In this document: positions 56,221 to 64,000 of the stretch, piece after piece
Layout: the number at the start of each line of letters is the position of its first letter
Position numbering within the stretch: the stretch's first letter is position 1
Assembly (NCBI RefSeq): GCF_001439915.1
Contig: NZ_LMBW01000012.1
Coordinates: forward strand, 35,041 to 99,040
From: Fredinandcohnia humi
GTDB lineage: Bacteria > Bacillota > Bacilli > Bacillales > Bacillaceae_L
Reading direction: 5' to 3'
Length of the DNA: 64,000 bases
Position numbers and translations under genes: made by a program
The notes under the pieces: generated by a model
Seen by the model: only the letters and a program-made list of their open reading frames with translations
Told to the model about the DNA's origin: nothing
Databases searched by the model: none

Positions 56221-58116
56221 TTACATGACACGTTTGAACATTTTCTCCATTTCATAGGTCGAATGGTGTATGATGATTGGTCGACCGTGCGGGCATGTAA
56301 ATGGATCACTTGTTTTGCGAAGGGTCTCCAGTAAAGCAAAAATTTCATCGTTTCGTAAATGATGGTTTGCCTTAATCGATGCTTTACAGCTCATCATAAT
56401 TGCTGCTGCCTCTCTCAATTTCTTAATATCTATTTTCTTATCATTTAGCACTTGTTCAATTATTTCTTCGATAATTTCTTTTTCATCACCCTTTGGAAAC
56501 CATTGCGGATGTGACCGAACGATGTAACTGTTATGACCAAAAGTTTCGAGGAAAATCCCTACCTTTTCCAAGTCCTGCTTGTGTGCATTTATATTTATAC
56601 ATTCATCAGTTGAATACTCCAAGGTAATAGGGAGTAGCAATTCCTGGAGATCTGAAATATTTTCGCCAACCTTATCCCTAAAATATTCATATTTAATTCG
56701 TTCCTGTGCAGCATGCTGGTCAATGATATATAAGCCCTTCTCATTTTGAGCAAGGATATAGGTTCCATGCATTTGACCAATTGGGTACATGACCGGAACT
56801 CGATCACCTAGGTTCACAGTTTCTTTAGTACCTGTAAAATTGGTCTCTTCATATTCTTCAATTGCAACAAGGGTTGAATCCTCATTTTCGGCAATCACCA
56901 CGTTTTCCATATCATATGACTTTTCCTCATATGAAGGTTGGATTACCGATGTTTGCGTTTCGTTCATCGGTTCTTCTTTCCTTGGAACCTCTTGGATCGT
57001 CTCCATAAATCTAGGAATATATGGCTGCTGTTGCCAAGGTTCTGTTTTAATGGAATGCTTAAACACGAATTCTTGTTGCTCTGATTTCTGTACTTCTTTC
57101 TTTTTCGGATATGCTGCATCTGGGATTAATTGTTTATGTTTAAAAACATCCTTGATTCCTTCATCAATTAATTGATTTAGTTCGGTTTCTTTACTAATCC
57201 TGACTTCTAGTTTTGCCGGATGGACGTTTACATCTACTAATAATGGATCCATCTTAATAGTAAGTAAAACAATTGGAAATCTTCCAATCGGCAAAAGAGT
57301 ATGATAGCCCTGTTGAATAGCTTTTACAAGCGGATAGTTTCTAATATATCTACCATTAATAATCGTGGAAATATAGTTTCTCGATGCTCTTGTAACCTCG
57401 GGCATTGATACAAAGCCTTCAACTGTAAAATCCAAAGATTCTAGGTGGATCGGCACCATTTGCTTCGCGATCCCTAATCCATAAATTGCAGCAAGTACCT
57501 GTCTAACATCTCCATTACCACTTGTATATAAAAGTCGTTTCCCATTATGAAGCAAACGAAACGATATTTCAGGATGAGCAAGTGCGATTCGATTCACAGA
57601 ATCGGTAATGTTCCCCAGTTCGGTATGAACAGTTTTTAAATATTTCAAGCGTGCTGGAGTGTTAAAAAAGAGATTTGAAACTGTAATATCAGTTCCTTTG
57701 CGACTATTTGTAGCTTTTTTCCAGGCAAACTGACCACCCTTAATTAAAATATGAGTACCTGAATTGTCCCCGGTGCTTGTCTTCATTTCAAGTTCGGAAA
57801 CAGAGGCAATACTTGGCAGCGCCTCTCCTCTAAAGCCCAAAGTCCGGATTCGAAATAGATCGTTTTCGTCCTTTATTTTACTAGTTGCATGACGATGAAA
57901 AGCATTTGCACAATCGTCACTATCCATGCCGTCTCCATTGTCGATAATTCGAATTTTCGAAAGACCCGCTTCTTCGATTTCGATTTCGATTATTGTACTA
58001 TTTGCGTCAATGGCATTCTCTACTAATTCCTTTACAACAGAGGCCGGTCGTTCAACCACTTCCCCTGCTGCTATTTTATTTGAAAGAAGGTCATCAAGTT
58101 GGATAATTTTCCCCAT
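56221..58116 (-). CDS. mutL: DNA mismatch repair protein MutL
   Basis: 631 residues. GHKL ATPase: [19 protein letters not shown] and [15 protein letters not shown]. The linker (345-430) is low-complexity. The C-terminal endonuclease site [12 protein letters not shown] and zinc-site CPHGRP are present, as expected of MutL in bacteria without MutH. It forms an operon with mutS (42-base gap). Confidence 0.96.
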   Translation of the reverse strand: MGKIIQLDDLLSNKIAAGEVVERPASVVKELVENAIDANSTIIEIEIEEAGLSKIRIIDNGDGMDSDDCANAFHRHATSKIKDENDLFRIRTLGFRGEALPSIASVSELEMKTSTGDNSGTHILIKGGQFAWKKATNSRKGTDITVSNLFFNTPARLKYLKTVHTELGNITDSVNRIALAHPEISFRLLHNGKRLLYTSGNGDVRQVLAAIYGLGIAKQMVPIHLESLDFTVEGFVSMPEVTRASRNYISTIINGRYIRNYPLVKAIQQGYHTLLPIGRFPIVLLTIKMDPLLVDVNVHPAKLEVRISKETELNQLIDEGIKDVFKHKQLIPDAAYPKKKEVQKSEQQEFVFKHSIKTEPWQQQPYIPRFMETIQEVPRKEEPMNETQTSVIQPSYEEKSYDMENVVIAENEDSTLVAIEEYEETNFTGTKETVNLGDRVPVMYPIGQMHGTYILAQNEKGLYIIDQHAAQERIKYEYFRDKVGENISDLQELLLPITLEYSTDECININAHKQDLEKVGIFLETFGHNSYIVRSHPQWFPKGDEKEIIEEIIEQVLNDKKIDIKKLREAAAIMMSCKASIKANHHLRNDEIFALLETLRKTSDPFTCPHGRPIIIHHSTYEMEKMFKRVM

Positions 58117-58158
58117 GCCTTCACCCCACTTTCTTTGAGGATGTTCAAAAAGTCATTT

Positions 58159-60756
58159 TTATCCTTTTAATTGTTTTTGAATTTCATATAACTGATTGAT
58201 AGCTTCTAGTGGTGTAAGACCCAGAATGTCCATCTCTTTAATGGAACTCAATACATCCTTTTCTTTTGAAGATATGGGCTTTTCTTCTTTTTGATAGGAA
58301 GCCTTTGTTTCCCCAAAAAATGAAAGCTGTAGATTATTAGAAAGATCAGGTGAATCTTCTTTTGTTGCTATGACTTGCTTTTCACCTAGTTCGAGCTGAG
58401 TCAAAATTTCTTTTGCGCGCTCAATTAAGTTGTCTGGAAGCTCTGCAAGCTTTGCGACATGAATCCCATAGCTTTTATCTGCAGGTCCTTCTTTAATTTT
58501 ATGAAGGAAAACAACATTATCATTTTCCTCAATCGCACTAACATGAACATTCACTAGATTTTTAAGGCTCACGTCCAAATCTGTCAACTCGTGATAATGC
58601 GTGGAAAACAGTGTGTGAGCACCGATATTTTGATGAATATACTCAATAATTGCCTGAGCTAATGCCATCCCATCATATGTGGATGTGCCACGTCCAATTT
58701 CATCAAATAATAATAAACTCTTAGATGTTGCATTCACAATCGCATTTTTCGCCTCGAGCATTTCAACCATAAATGTACTTTGACCTGAAATTAAATCATC
58801 CGCAGCTCCTATTCTTGTGAATACCTGATCATAAATCGGTAATACCGCCTCACTTGCCGGAACAAAGCAACCGATTTGGGCCAATATTGAGGTAAGGGCA
58901 ATTTGTCTCATGTACGTAGACTTACCAGACATATTAGGGCCAGTGATAAGTAGTAATGAACGACCGTCCTCCATTTCACAATCATTCGGAACATATTCCT
59001 GTGCTTGCATCACTTTTTCTACAACTGGGTGACGTCCATCCCTAATGATAAGCTGACCTTCCGTAAAATGAGGCATACAATAGTGCCGCTCCTCACTTAT
59101 CGTAGCGAAACATTGCAAGACATCAAGTTCACTAATGATCTTTGCCAAAGACTGAAGTCTTGGAATATATCCTTTCACTTGTTCACGGATATCAAGGAAA
59201 ATATCATATTCCAATTGGACAATCTTTTCCTCCGCTTCGAGAATTAATGTTTCTTTTTCTTTAAGCTCAGGGGTGATAAAACGTTCCGCATTTGATAATG
59301 TTTGTTTTCTTTCGTACAAACCTTCCGGCAAAAACTGCAGGTTTGCTTTTGTTACTTCAATATAATAACCAAATACACGGTTATATCCAATTTTTAAGGA
59401 CTTGACCCCGGTCTTTTCCCTTTCCTGTTTTTCTAAGGCTGCAATCCATGTTTTTCCATTCCGACTTGCATCCCGATATTGGTCAAGAGTGGCATTGAAA
59501 CCATCCTTGATAATATCTCCTTCCTTAATAGACATTGGAGGTGATTCCTTAATGGAATTCTGCAAAATCTCTGTAAGTGAGTCACAGAGATCCATTTGTG
59601 TTCCTAGATTGTCTGCATATGGATGTTGTAGATGAACCACAAGATGGTGAATTCCAGGAACTTGTTCAAGTGATTTCTTTAACTGTAACAGATCCCTTGC
59701 GTTCACATTTCCATAGGCTACTCTTCCTGCAAGTCGTTCCAAGTCATAGACTTCTTTTAATAAATCCCTTAATTCTAATCGCACAAAATATTGATCAATA
59801 AAGGTTTGGACCATATTTAAACGTGCTTCAATTTCATTTTTATTTAATAATGGCCTGTCAATCCATTGCTTTAACAGGCGTCCGCCCATCGCGGTAACTG
59901 TTTGATCTAAAAGCCACAATAACGACCCTTTCTTTCCTTTACTACGAATCGTTTCGGTTAGCTCCAAGTTACGCTTCGAATAAAGGTCTATTTTCATAAA
60001 TTGATTTGTATTATAGACCTGAACCTGTTGAAGGTGATCAAGTGATCGCTTTTGTGTTTTTATTAAATAATTTAATAATCGTCCGAAGGTATGGACTAAC
60101 TTTTCATCCTTAAGACCATTAGTAAGCCGTTGTAATTGGTCTGCTACATCAACATTATCTTCATGAGAAATCGTAACCAGACAGCGTTCCATCATTGCTT
60201 TTTTATATTTTTCCTCAAAATCAGATGGAACAACAACCTCTTTTACACCATTTGCATAAATTTCCCCGATGACGTCTTCAAAATGTGAAGACAATATCGA
60301 GACCCGATTTTCTCCGGTTGATAGGTCAGTTAATGCAAAACCAAAATGCCCATCTGAAAAACCTGTTACAGATGCTAAATAATTATTCTCTTTATCTGAA
60401 AGGTTTTTACCATCCATCACAGTTCCAGGTGTGATTAATTGAATAACCTCACGTTTGACGACACCTTTTGCCTGTTTTGGATCTTCCGTTTGCTCACAAA
60501 TTGCCACCTTATATCCTTGATTCACCAATTGTTCAATATATCCAGCAGCTGCGTGATAAGGGACCCCGCACATTGGGATTTTTTCATCTGGGCCGCCCCC
60601 TCTTGCGGTTAAAGTAATTTCTAATACTTGAGATGCTTTTATCGCATCCTCAAAAAACATTTCGTAAAAATCTCCAAGTCGAAAAAATAAAAAGGCATCT
60701 TGATAATCTGCCTTTATCGCTAAATATTGCTTTATCATCGGCGTATATTCTGCCAT
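58159..60756 (-). CDS. mutS: DNA mismatch repair protein MutS
   Basis: 865 residues. The mismatch-binding N-terminus includes [15 protein letters not shown] (Phe-X-Glu wedge). ATPase Walker [14 protein letters not shown], then signature and Walker [17 protein letters not shown] and STHYHEL. It recognises mismatches and recruits MutL. It starts at ATG 60756. Confidence 0.97.
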   Translation of the reverse strand: MAEYTPMIKQYLAIKADYQDAFLFFRLGDFYEMFFEDAIKASQVLEITLTARGGGPDEKIPMCGVPYHAAAGYIEQLVNQGYKVAICEQTEDPKQAKGVVKREVIQLITPGTVMDGKNLSDKENNYLASVTGFSDGHFGFALTDLSTGENRVSILSSHFEDVIGEIYANGVKEVVVPSDFEEKYKKAMMERCLVTISHEDNVDVADQLQRLTNGLKDEKLVHTFGRLLNYLIKTQKRSLDHLQQVQVYNTNQFMKIDLYSKRNLELTETIRSKGKKGSLLWLLDQTVTAMGGRLLKQWIDRPLLNKNEIEARLNMVQTFIDQYFVRLELRDLLKEVYDLERLAGRVAYGNVNARDLLQLKKSLEQVPGIHHLVVHLQHPYADNLGTQMDLCDSLTEILQNSIKESPPMSIKEGDIIKDGFNATLDQYRDASRNGKTWIAALEKQEREKTGVKSLKIGYNRVFGYYIEVTKANLQFLPEGLYERKQTLSNAERFITPELKEKETLILEAEEKIVQLEYDIFLDIREQVKGYIPRLQSLAKIISELDVLQCFATISEERHYCMPHFTEGQLIIRDGRHPVVEKVMQAQEYVPNDCEMEDGRSLLLITGPNMSGKSTYMRQIALTSILAQIGCFVPASEAVLPIYDQVFTRIGAADDLISGQSTFMVEMLEAKNAIVNATSKSLLLFDEIGRGTSTYDGMALAQAIIEYIHQNIGAHTLFSTHYHELTDLDVSLKNLVNVHVSAIEENDNVVFLHKIKEGPADKSYGIHVAKLAELPDNLIERAKEILTQLELGEKQVIATKEDSPDLSNNLQLSFFGETKASYQKEEKPISSKEKDVLSSIKEMDILGLTPLEAINQLYEIQKQLKG

Positions 60757-60847
60757 TTATTAATCCCCCAACAACTTTGATTCTTAACATATTATATCAT
60801 AACTTAAAAAAGGAGAGGGGGAGACTTGTCTTCCATAAAATGAAAAA

Positions 60848-60877
60848 AAACTAGGAAGTCGTGCCTCCTAGTTTCAA
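60848..60877 (-). terminator. Terminator of cotE
   Basis: AAACTAGGA pairs with TCCTAGTTT, followed on the minus strand by a run of Ts. Confidence 0.8.
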
Positions 60878-61420
60878 TTATTCTTCTAAATCACCAACTA
60901 AGAAGTCAGGATTTAAATCCTCAAATTCTTCGTCGTCTACATCCCAATCTTTGATGTCGTCATAGCACCCATCTGGATTTACTTTAACACATACCTTTGT
61001 TTCTCCTATAATTTCTGCTAGTAACTCTCTCTCAACCTCAACGAGAATTTTGTTTCCATTAGGTGAAATTGTACATTCTAAGCAATTTGGTTGTTGTAAT
61101 ACATCTACAATTACGTCACAGTTATCACCCAAGAAATTCTCATCTCTATACTTTAGTTTGATGTGGTCTGTGTATGAAAGAGTTTCGTTAACAACCTCTG
61201 TTTTTGTATTGTTACCAAAGGAATACCATACGTTAACATCAAATGTACCGTGTACTACTACGGTGTTGCCTTTTTTCTCCGCCTCATATTCGTGGTTAAT
61301 GAGCCAGCATCCCAAAATGCTCGTTGGATGGTGAGGTGGTGAAATTGTATAAGTAGACTGCGAAAACTTACGTCCTTTACCTACAACAGCTTTAGTGATA
61401 ATCTCTCTGTATTCAGACAT
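60878..61420 (-). CDS. cotE: Spore outer coat morphogenetic protein CotE
   Basis: 180 residues, with the typical [20 protein letters not shown] start, PSSILGCW-like [14 protein letters not shown], and the acidic [20 protein letters not shown] end. CotE organises the outer coat under SigE control. It lies between ricA and mutS as in Bacillus subtilis. Confidence 0.95.
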   Translation of the reverse strand: MSEYREIITKAVVGKGRKFSQSTYTISPPHHPTSILGCWLINHEYEAEKKGNTVVVHGTFDVNVWYSFGNNTKTEVVNETLSYTDHIKLKYRDENFLGDNCDVIVDVLQQPNCLECTISPNGNKILVEVERELLAEIIGETKVCVKVNPDGCYDDIKDWDVDDEEFEDLNPDFLVGDLEE

Positions 61421-61689
61421 TCGAACAAACCCTCCTCAATCAATCTTCAATTCATCCTATGCGGGACATTTGACTAGTGTGCTAAAGACTGATTTCTTTT
61501 TTATAACTTTTTGCAAGTCACTTCGATGGTTTTCTTGTAAGTACATGAAAAAAAGTTAAATAAATAATTCAATGTAAGTACTAAAAAAACGCAATGTCCT
61601 TCTCTTTATACATCAACCTTACGATTACCGTATAGTTCATTGTATGCGCGTTCGCCCATTTATGTACCTTTTTTTAAAGCTGTACAAGC
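61421..61689. promoter_or_regulatory. Region between cotE and ricA
   Basis: No gene is supported. cotE must be read from this region, but I could not assign a SigE or SigK promoter with confidence. Confidence 0.35.
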
Positions 61690-61725
61690 AAAAAAAATAA
61701 GGCAAAAGCTCTTCGCTTTTGCCCC
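61690..61725 (-). terminator. Terminator of the miaB-ricA operon
   Basis: GGCAAAAGC (61701-61709) pairs with GCTTTTGCC (61715-61723); on the minus strand TTATTTTTTTTGC follows. Confidence 0.85.
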
Positions 61726-61731
61726 ACTCTT

Positions 61732-62163
61732 TTAGTGGCAGCCACAGCCACTATTGTTATTCACTTTTGAACCGGTTTCACCTGCTAACAAATCTCCGCC
61801 AGTAGATGTAATAATTTCATTTGTAACATTGTTTGAAATAGTATGTGCTATTAGTTGCAGAAGATCATTCACTTCAACTTGTGAGTTTTTGAATTCTTCT
61901 ACAACTGGAATGCTATCAAGCTCTGCTTGTAGATTATCAATTTTTTCTTCAACTTGCTTTAAAGCTTCAGACTTACCATAGTGTTGGAAATTAACTGCTT
62001 GTTTTTGCAAGCTTTTAATTGTCTCAATAATCTCTTGAACCTTTTTGTTTTGGTTGATTTTTTCTTCTGCACGTTTAAAGAAATCAACTTCTTCTGTTTC
62101 TGCAATCATCTTAGCAAGCTCTGTTGCACGATCAACGATTTGTTCTTTTGTAAATTGTGCCAT
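61732..62163 (-). CDS. ricA: RicA (YmcA), subunit of the Ric complex
   Basis: 143 residues, helical, from the Com_YlbF/YmcA family. The C-terminal NSGCGCH supplies Cys ligands for the [4Fe-4S] clusters of the RicAFT complex. This complex promotes RNase Y processing and speeds Spo0A activation, competence and biofilm entry. It starts one base after the miaB stop, so the two are translationally linked. Confidence 0.9.
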   Translation of the reverse strand: MAQFTKEQIVDRATELAKMIAETEEVDFFKRAEEKINQNKKVQEIIETIKSLQKQAVNFQHYGKSEALKQVEEKIDNLQAELDSIPVVEEFKNSQVEVNDLLQLIAHTISNNVTNEIITSTGGDLLAGETGSKVNNNSGCGCH

Positions 62164-62164
62164 T

Positions 62165-63694
62165 TTAGTTCACCTCTACCGCTTCCTCGATCATTTCTCC
62201 ATCTAATGTCCACGTTTTTGCTTGGTTAATTTTCACTTTTACAATTTTACCAATTGCTGATTTTGGACCGTTGAAATTGACCAATTTATTTTTACTCGTA
62301 TATCCAGCTAAAACATCCGGATTGTTTTTACTCTCGCCTTCAACAAGCACTTCGACAATTTGATCTTTGTAAGCAAGGTTTTTCCTTGCTGAAATCTCTT
62401 TTACAAGTGCATTTAGACGCTGAAGTCTTTCCTTCTTCACTTCCATCGGAATGTTGTCTTCCATTTTTGCAGCCGGTGTTCCTTCACGTGGTGAATAAAT
62501 GAAGGTATATGCAGAATCAAATTCTACCTCTTTATATAGGGAAAGAGTTTCTTCAAATTGTTCATCCGTTTCATTAGGGAAACCAACAATAATATCTGTC
62601 GTAAAGGAAGCATTTGGAATTTGTTCCTTCATTTTGCGAACTAATTCTAAATAAGATTCTCTCGTATATTTACGAGACATTAATTTTAAAACCCCGGAGC
62701 TTCCGGATTGTACAGGCAGGTGGATGTGCTCCATAAGGTTTCCACCTTGGGCAAGTACTTCAATTAAATGATCATCGAAATCACGCGGATGACTTGTTGT
62801 GAAGCGAATACGCGGGATATCAATCTTACGTAGCTCGTCCATTAAGTCTCCTAACCCATATTTAATTTCCGTAAAGTCCTTACCGTAGGCATTTACGTTT
62901 TGACCAAGCAGGGTAATCTCTTGGTATCCTTGTCTTGCTAAATGACGTACTTCTTCAATAATATCCTCTGGGCGACGGCTTCGTTCCTTTCCACGTGTAT
63001 AAGGCACGATACAGTATGTACAGAATTTATCACAGCCGTACATAATATTGACCCAACCCTTGATATTCCCTTTACGTACTTTCGGAAGGTTTTCAATGAT
63101 GTCACCTTCCTTGGACCATACTTCAACAACCATCTCTTTACTGAACATTGCTTCTTTTACAATGTGAGGAAGGCGATGAATATTATGAGTACCAAAAATC
63201 ATATCAACATATTGATATTTTTCAAGAATTTTATTTACAACTGATTCTTCTTGGGACATACATCCACAAACACCGATGATAAGATTTGGGTTTTCTAGTT
63301 TCAGTGGTTTAAGGTGACCTATTTCACCAAATACTTTGTTTTCCGCGTTTTCACGGATTGCACAAGTATTAAGTAAAACGATATCGGCATCCTCGGTATT
63401 TTCAGTAGGCTCATAGCCCATTTCCATAAAAATACCTGCCATTATTTCCGTATCATGCTCATTCATTTGGCAGCCGTATGTACGGATTAAAAAGCGTTTT
63501 CCTTTTCCTGCATTTTTCATATCCTCAGGAATCGAAAATTCTTTTAAGTAATTGATTTGTTCCTTACCACGTTTCTTCGCATCTTTTAATGAAGGTGGTT
63601 GATAAACGGTTTGAAAATACTGACTGTAATCCTTTTCGGATTTTTTGTCCGCAGGTTTTACTTGAGTACTTTCAAGACGTTGTTTTTCGTTCAT
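62165..63694 (-). CDS. miaB: tRNA methylthiotransferase MiaB
   Basis: 509 residues. The N-terminal UPF0004 domain ([31 protein letters not shown]) binds one [4Fe-4S] cluster, and radical SAM motif CDKFCTYC binds another. The C-terminal TRAM domain ends near [14 protein letters not shown]. It converts i6A37 to ms2i6A37 after MiaA. A 60-70-residue N-terminal extension typical of Bacillus is present. Confidence 0.96.
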   Translation of the reverse strand: MNEKQRLESTQVKPADKKSEKDYSQYFQTVYQPPSLKDAKKRGKEQINYLKEFSIPEDMKNAGKGKRFLIRTYGCQMNEHDTEIMAGIFMEMGYEPTENTEDADIVLLNTCAIRENAENKVFGEIGHLKPLKLENPNLIIGVCGCMSQEESVVNKILEKYQYVDMIFGTHNIHRLPHIVKEAMFSKEMVVEVWSKEGDIIENLPKVRKGNIKGWVNIMYGCDKFCTYCIVPYTRGKERSRRPEDIIEEVRHLARQGYQEITLLGQNVNAYGKDFTEIKYGLGDLMDELRKIDIPRIRFTTSHPRDFDDHLIEVLAQGGNLMEHIHLPVQSGSSGVLKLMSRKYTRESYLELVRKMKEQIPNASFTTDIIVGFPNETDEQFEETLSLYKEVEFDSAYTFIYSPREGTPAAKMEDNIPMEVKKERLQRLNALVKEISARKNLAYKDQIVEVLVEGESKNNPDVLAGYTSKNKLVNFNGPKSAIGKIVKVKINQAKTWTLDGEMIEEAVEVN

Positions 63695-63840
63695 GTGGGA
63701 TCTCCTTCCTTTTCGAAAAACTATCTTCTAAACAATAAAATTCTTAAACGCTACAAACCTACACATTAAACTAGTATAAGGTTTAACAAGTTTTAATACA
63801 ATAAAACCATAAAAATGTAGAAATTTGTTCATTTTTACAA

Positions 63841-64000
63841 GAAAAGCGTAAGGCGCCCCAATTCCAGCTAAGGGCAGGCACGTCCTGTGCCTAACGCGCT
63901 GGAATCCTTGCTTTCCTGGCAGAGGCGACAAGCATAAGACAAGCGCTGACAGAAGGTGCATTTTACCTTCCGAAGCGATTGGATTATGACCTCGAGCCGA
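63841..64000. repeat. Dispersed hairpin repeat R1, copy G (expanded, cut by window edge)
   Basis: The copy starts GAAAAGCGTAAGGCGCC and has an extra 65-bp block with AATTCCAGC/GCTGGAATT-like arms and GGCACGTCCTGTGCC, then resumes AGGCGACAAGCATAAGAC to the edge. Its 3' end lies beyond the window. Confidence 0.8.

Noticed and set aside
24885-64000. R1 repeats as a CRISPR array
   Set aside because: Copies are single, kilobases apart, and lack regular spacers; no cas gene is present.

Overview
This window reads as chromosome of an endospore-forming Bacillaceae species (Bacillus, Neobacillus or a close relative). It carries the spore genes tlp, sspN, sspO, sspP, cotM, cotE, spoVK, sirA and a Spo0E-type phosphatase. 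From about 17 kb to the right edge, gene order largely matches the Bacillus subtilis miaB-ricA-cotE-mutSL-miaA-hfq-spoVK-hflX-ynbB-glnRA-lexA-ynzC-tkt-sirA-yneF-ccdA-yneI-ccdC-yneK-cotM-sspP-sspO-citB-yneN-sspN-tlp-yneP-plsY-yneT-parE-parC segment, shown here with most genes on the minus strand.

Bases 1-16 kb are an accessory island, mostly plus-strand and visibly AT-richer than the core. In order it holds: a truncated unknown gene and a coiled-coil protein; a zinc-ribbon protein; a 946-residue SMC/Rad50-like ATPase with a zinc hook; an EcsC-family protein; a coiled-coil protein with a C-terminal GIY-YIG-like (T5orf172/MUG113) domain; a tightly overlapping serine recombinase operon (52-aa ORF, catalytically dead resolvase-like protein, two large serine recombinases); a divergent 51-aa ORF next to a 34-bp perfect palindrome; a decayed and an intact tandem copy of one tyrosine recombinase; and a convergent XerC/D-like recombinase. 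Serine and tyrosine recombinase genes alike are preceded by a terminator-like hairpin closed by AGCACC/GGTGCT and then a strong ribosome binding site, which suggests a shared way of keeping recombinase expression low.

The core right of 16 kb covers topoisomerase IV (parEC), phospholipid synthesis (plsY), aconitase with a probable CcpC operator, spore proteins, an isolated selA, the Ccd cytochrome c maturation cluster, transketolase, a LexA-controlled divergent region, the glnRA operon with two GlnR boxes, hflX, hfq, miaA, mismatch repair, cotE, ricA and miaB. Mobile DNA interrupts it twice. An intact IS3-family element sits exactly in the loop of the terminator shared by yneK and ccdC. A decayed IscB element, with one nonsense codon in its HNH domain, lies in an ABC transporter pseudogene beside a TnpB relic.

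Two dispersed intergenic repeat families are present. R1 has seven copies of about 120 bp or more and folds into one long hairpin with compensatory base changes between copies. R2 has three modular copies. I saw no rRNA, tRNA or CRISPR array. All calls rest on reading the sequence and on family knowledge; no database search was run.
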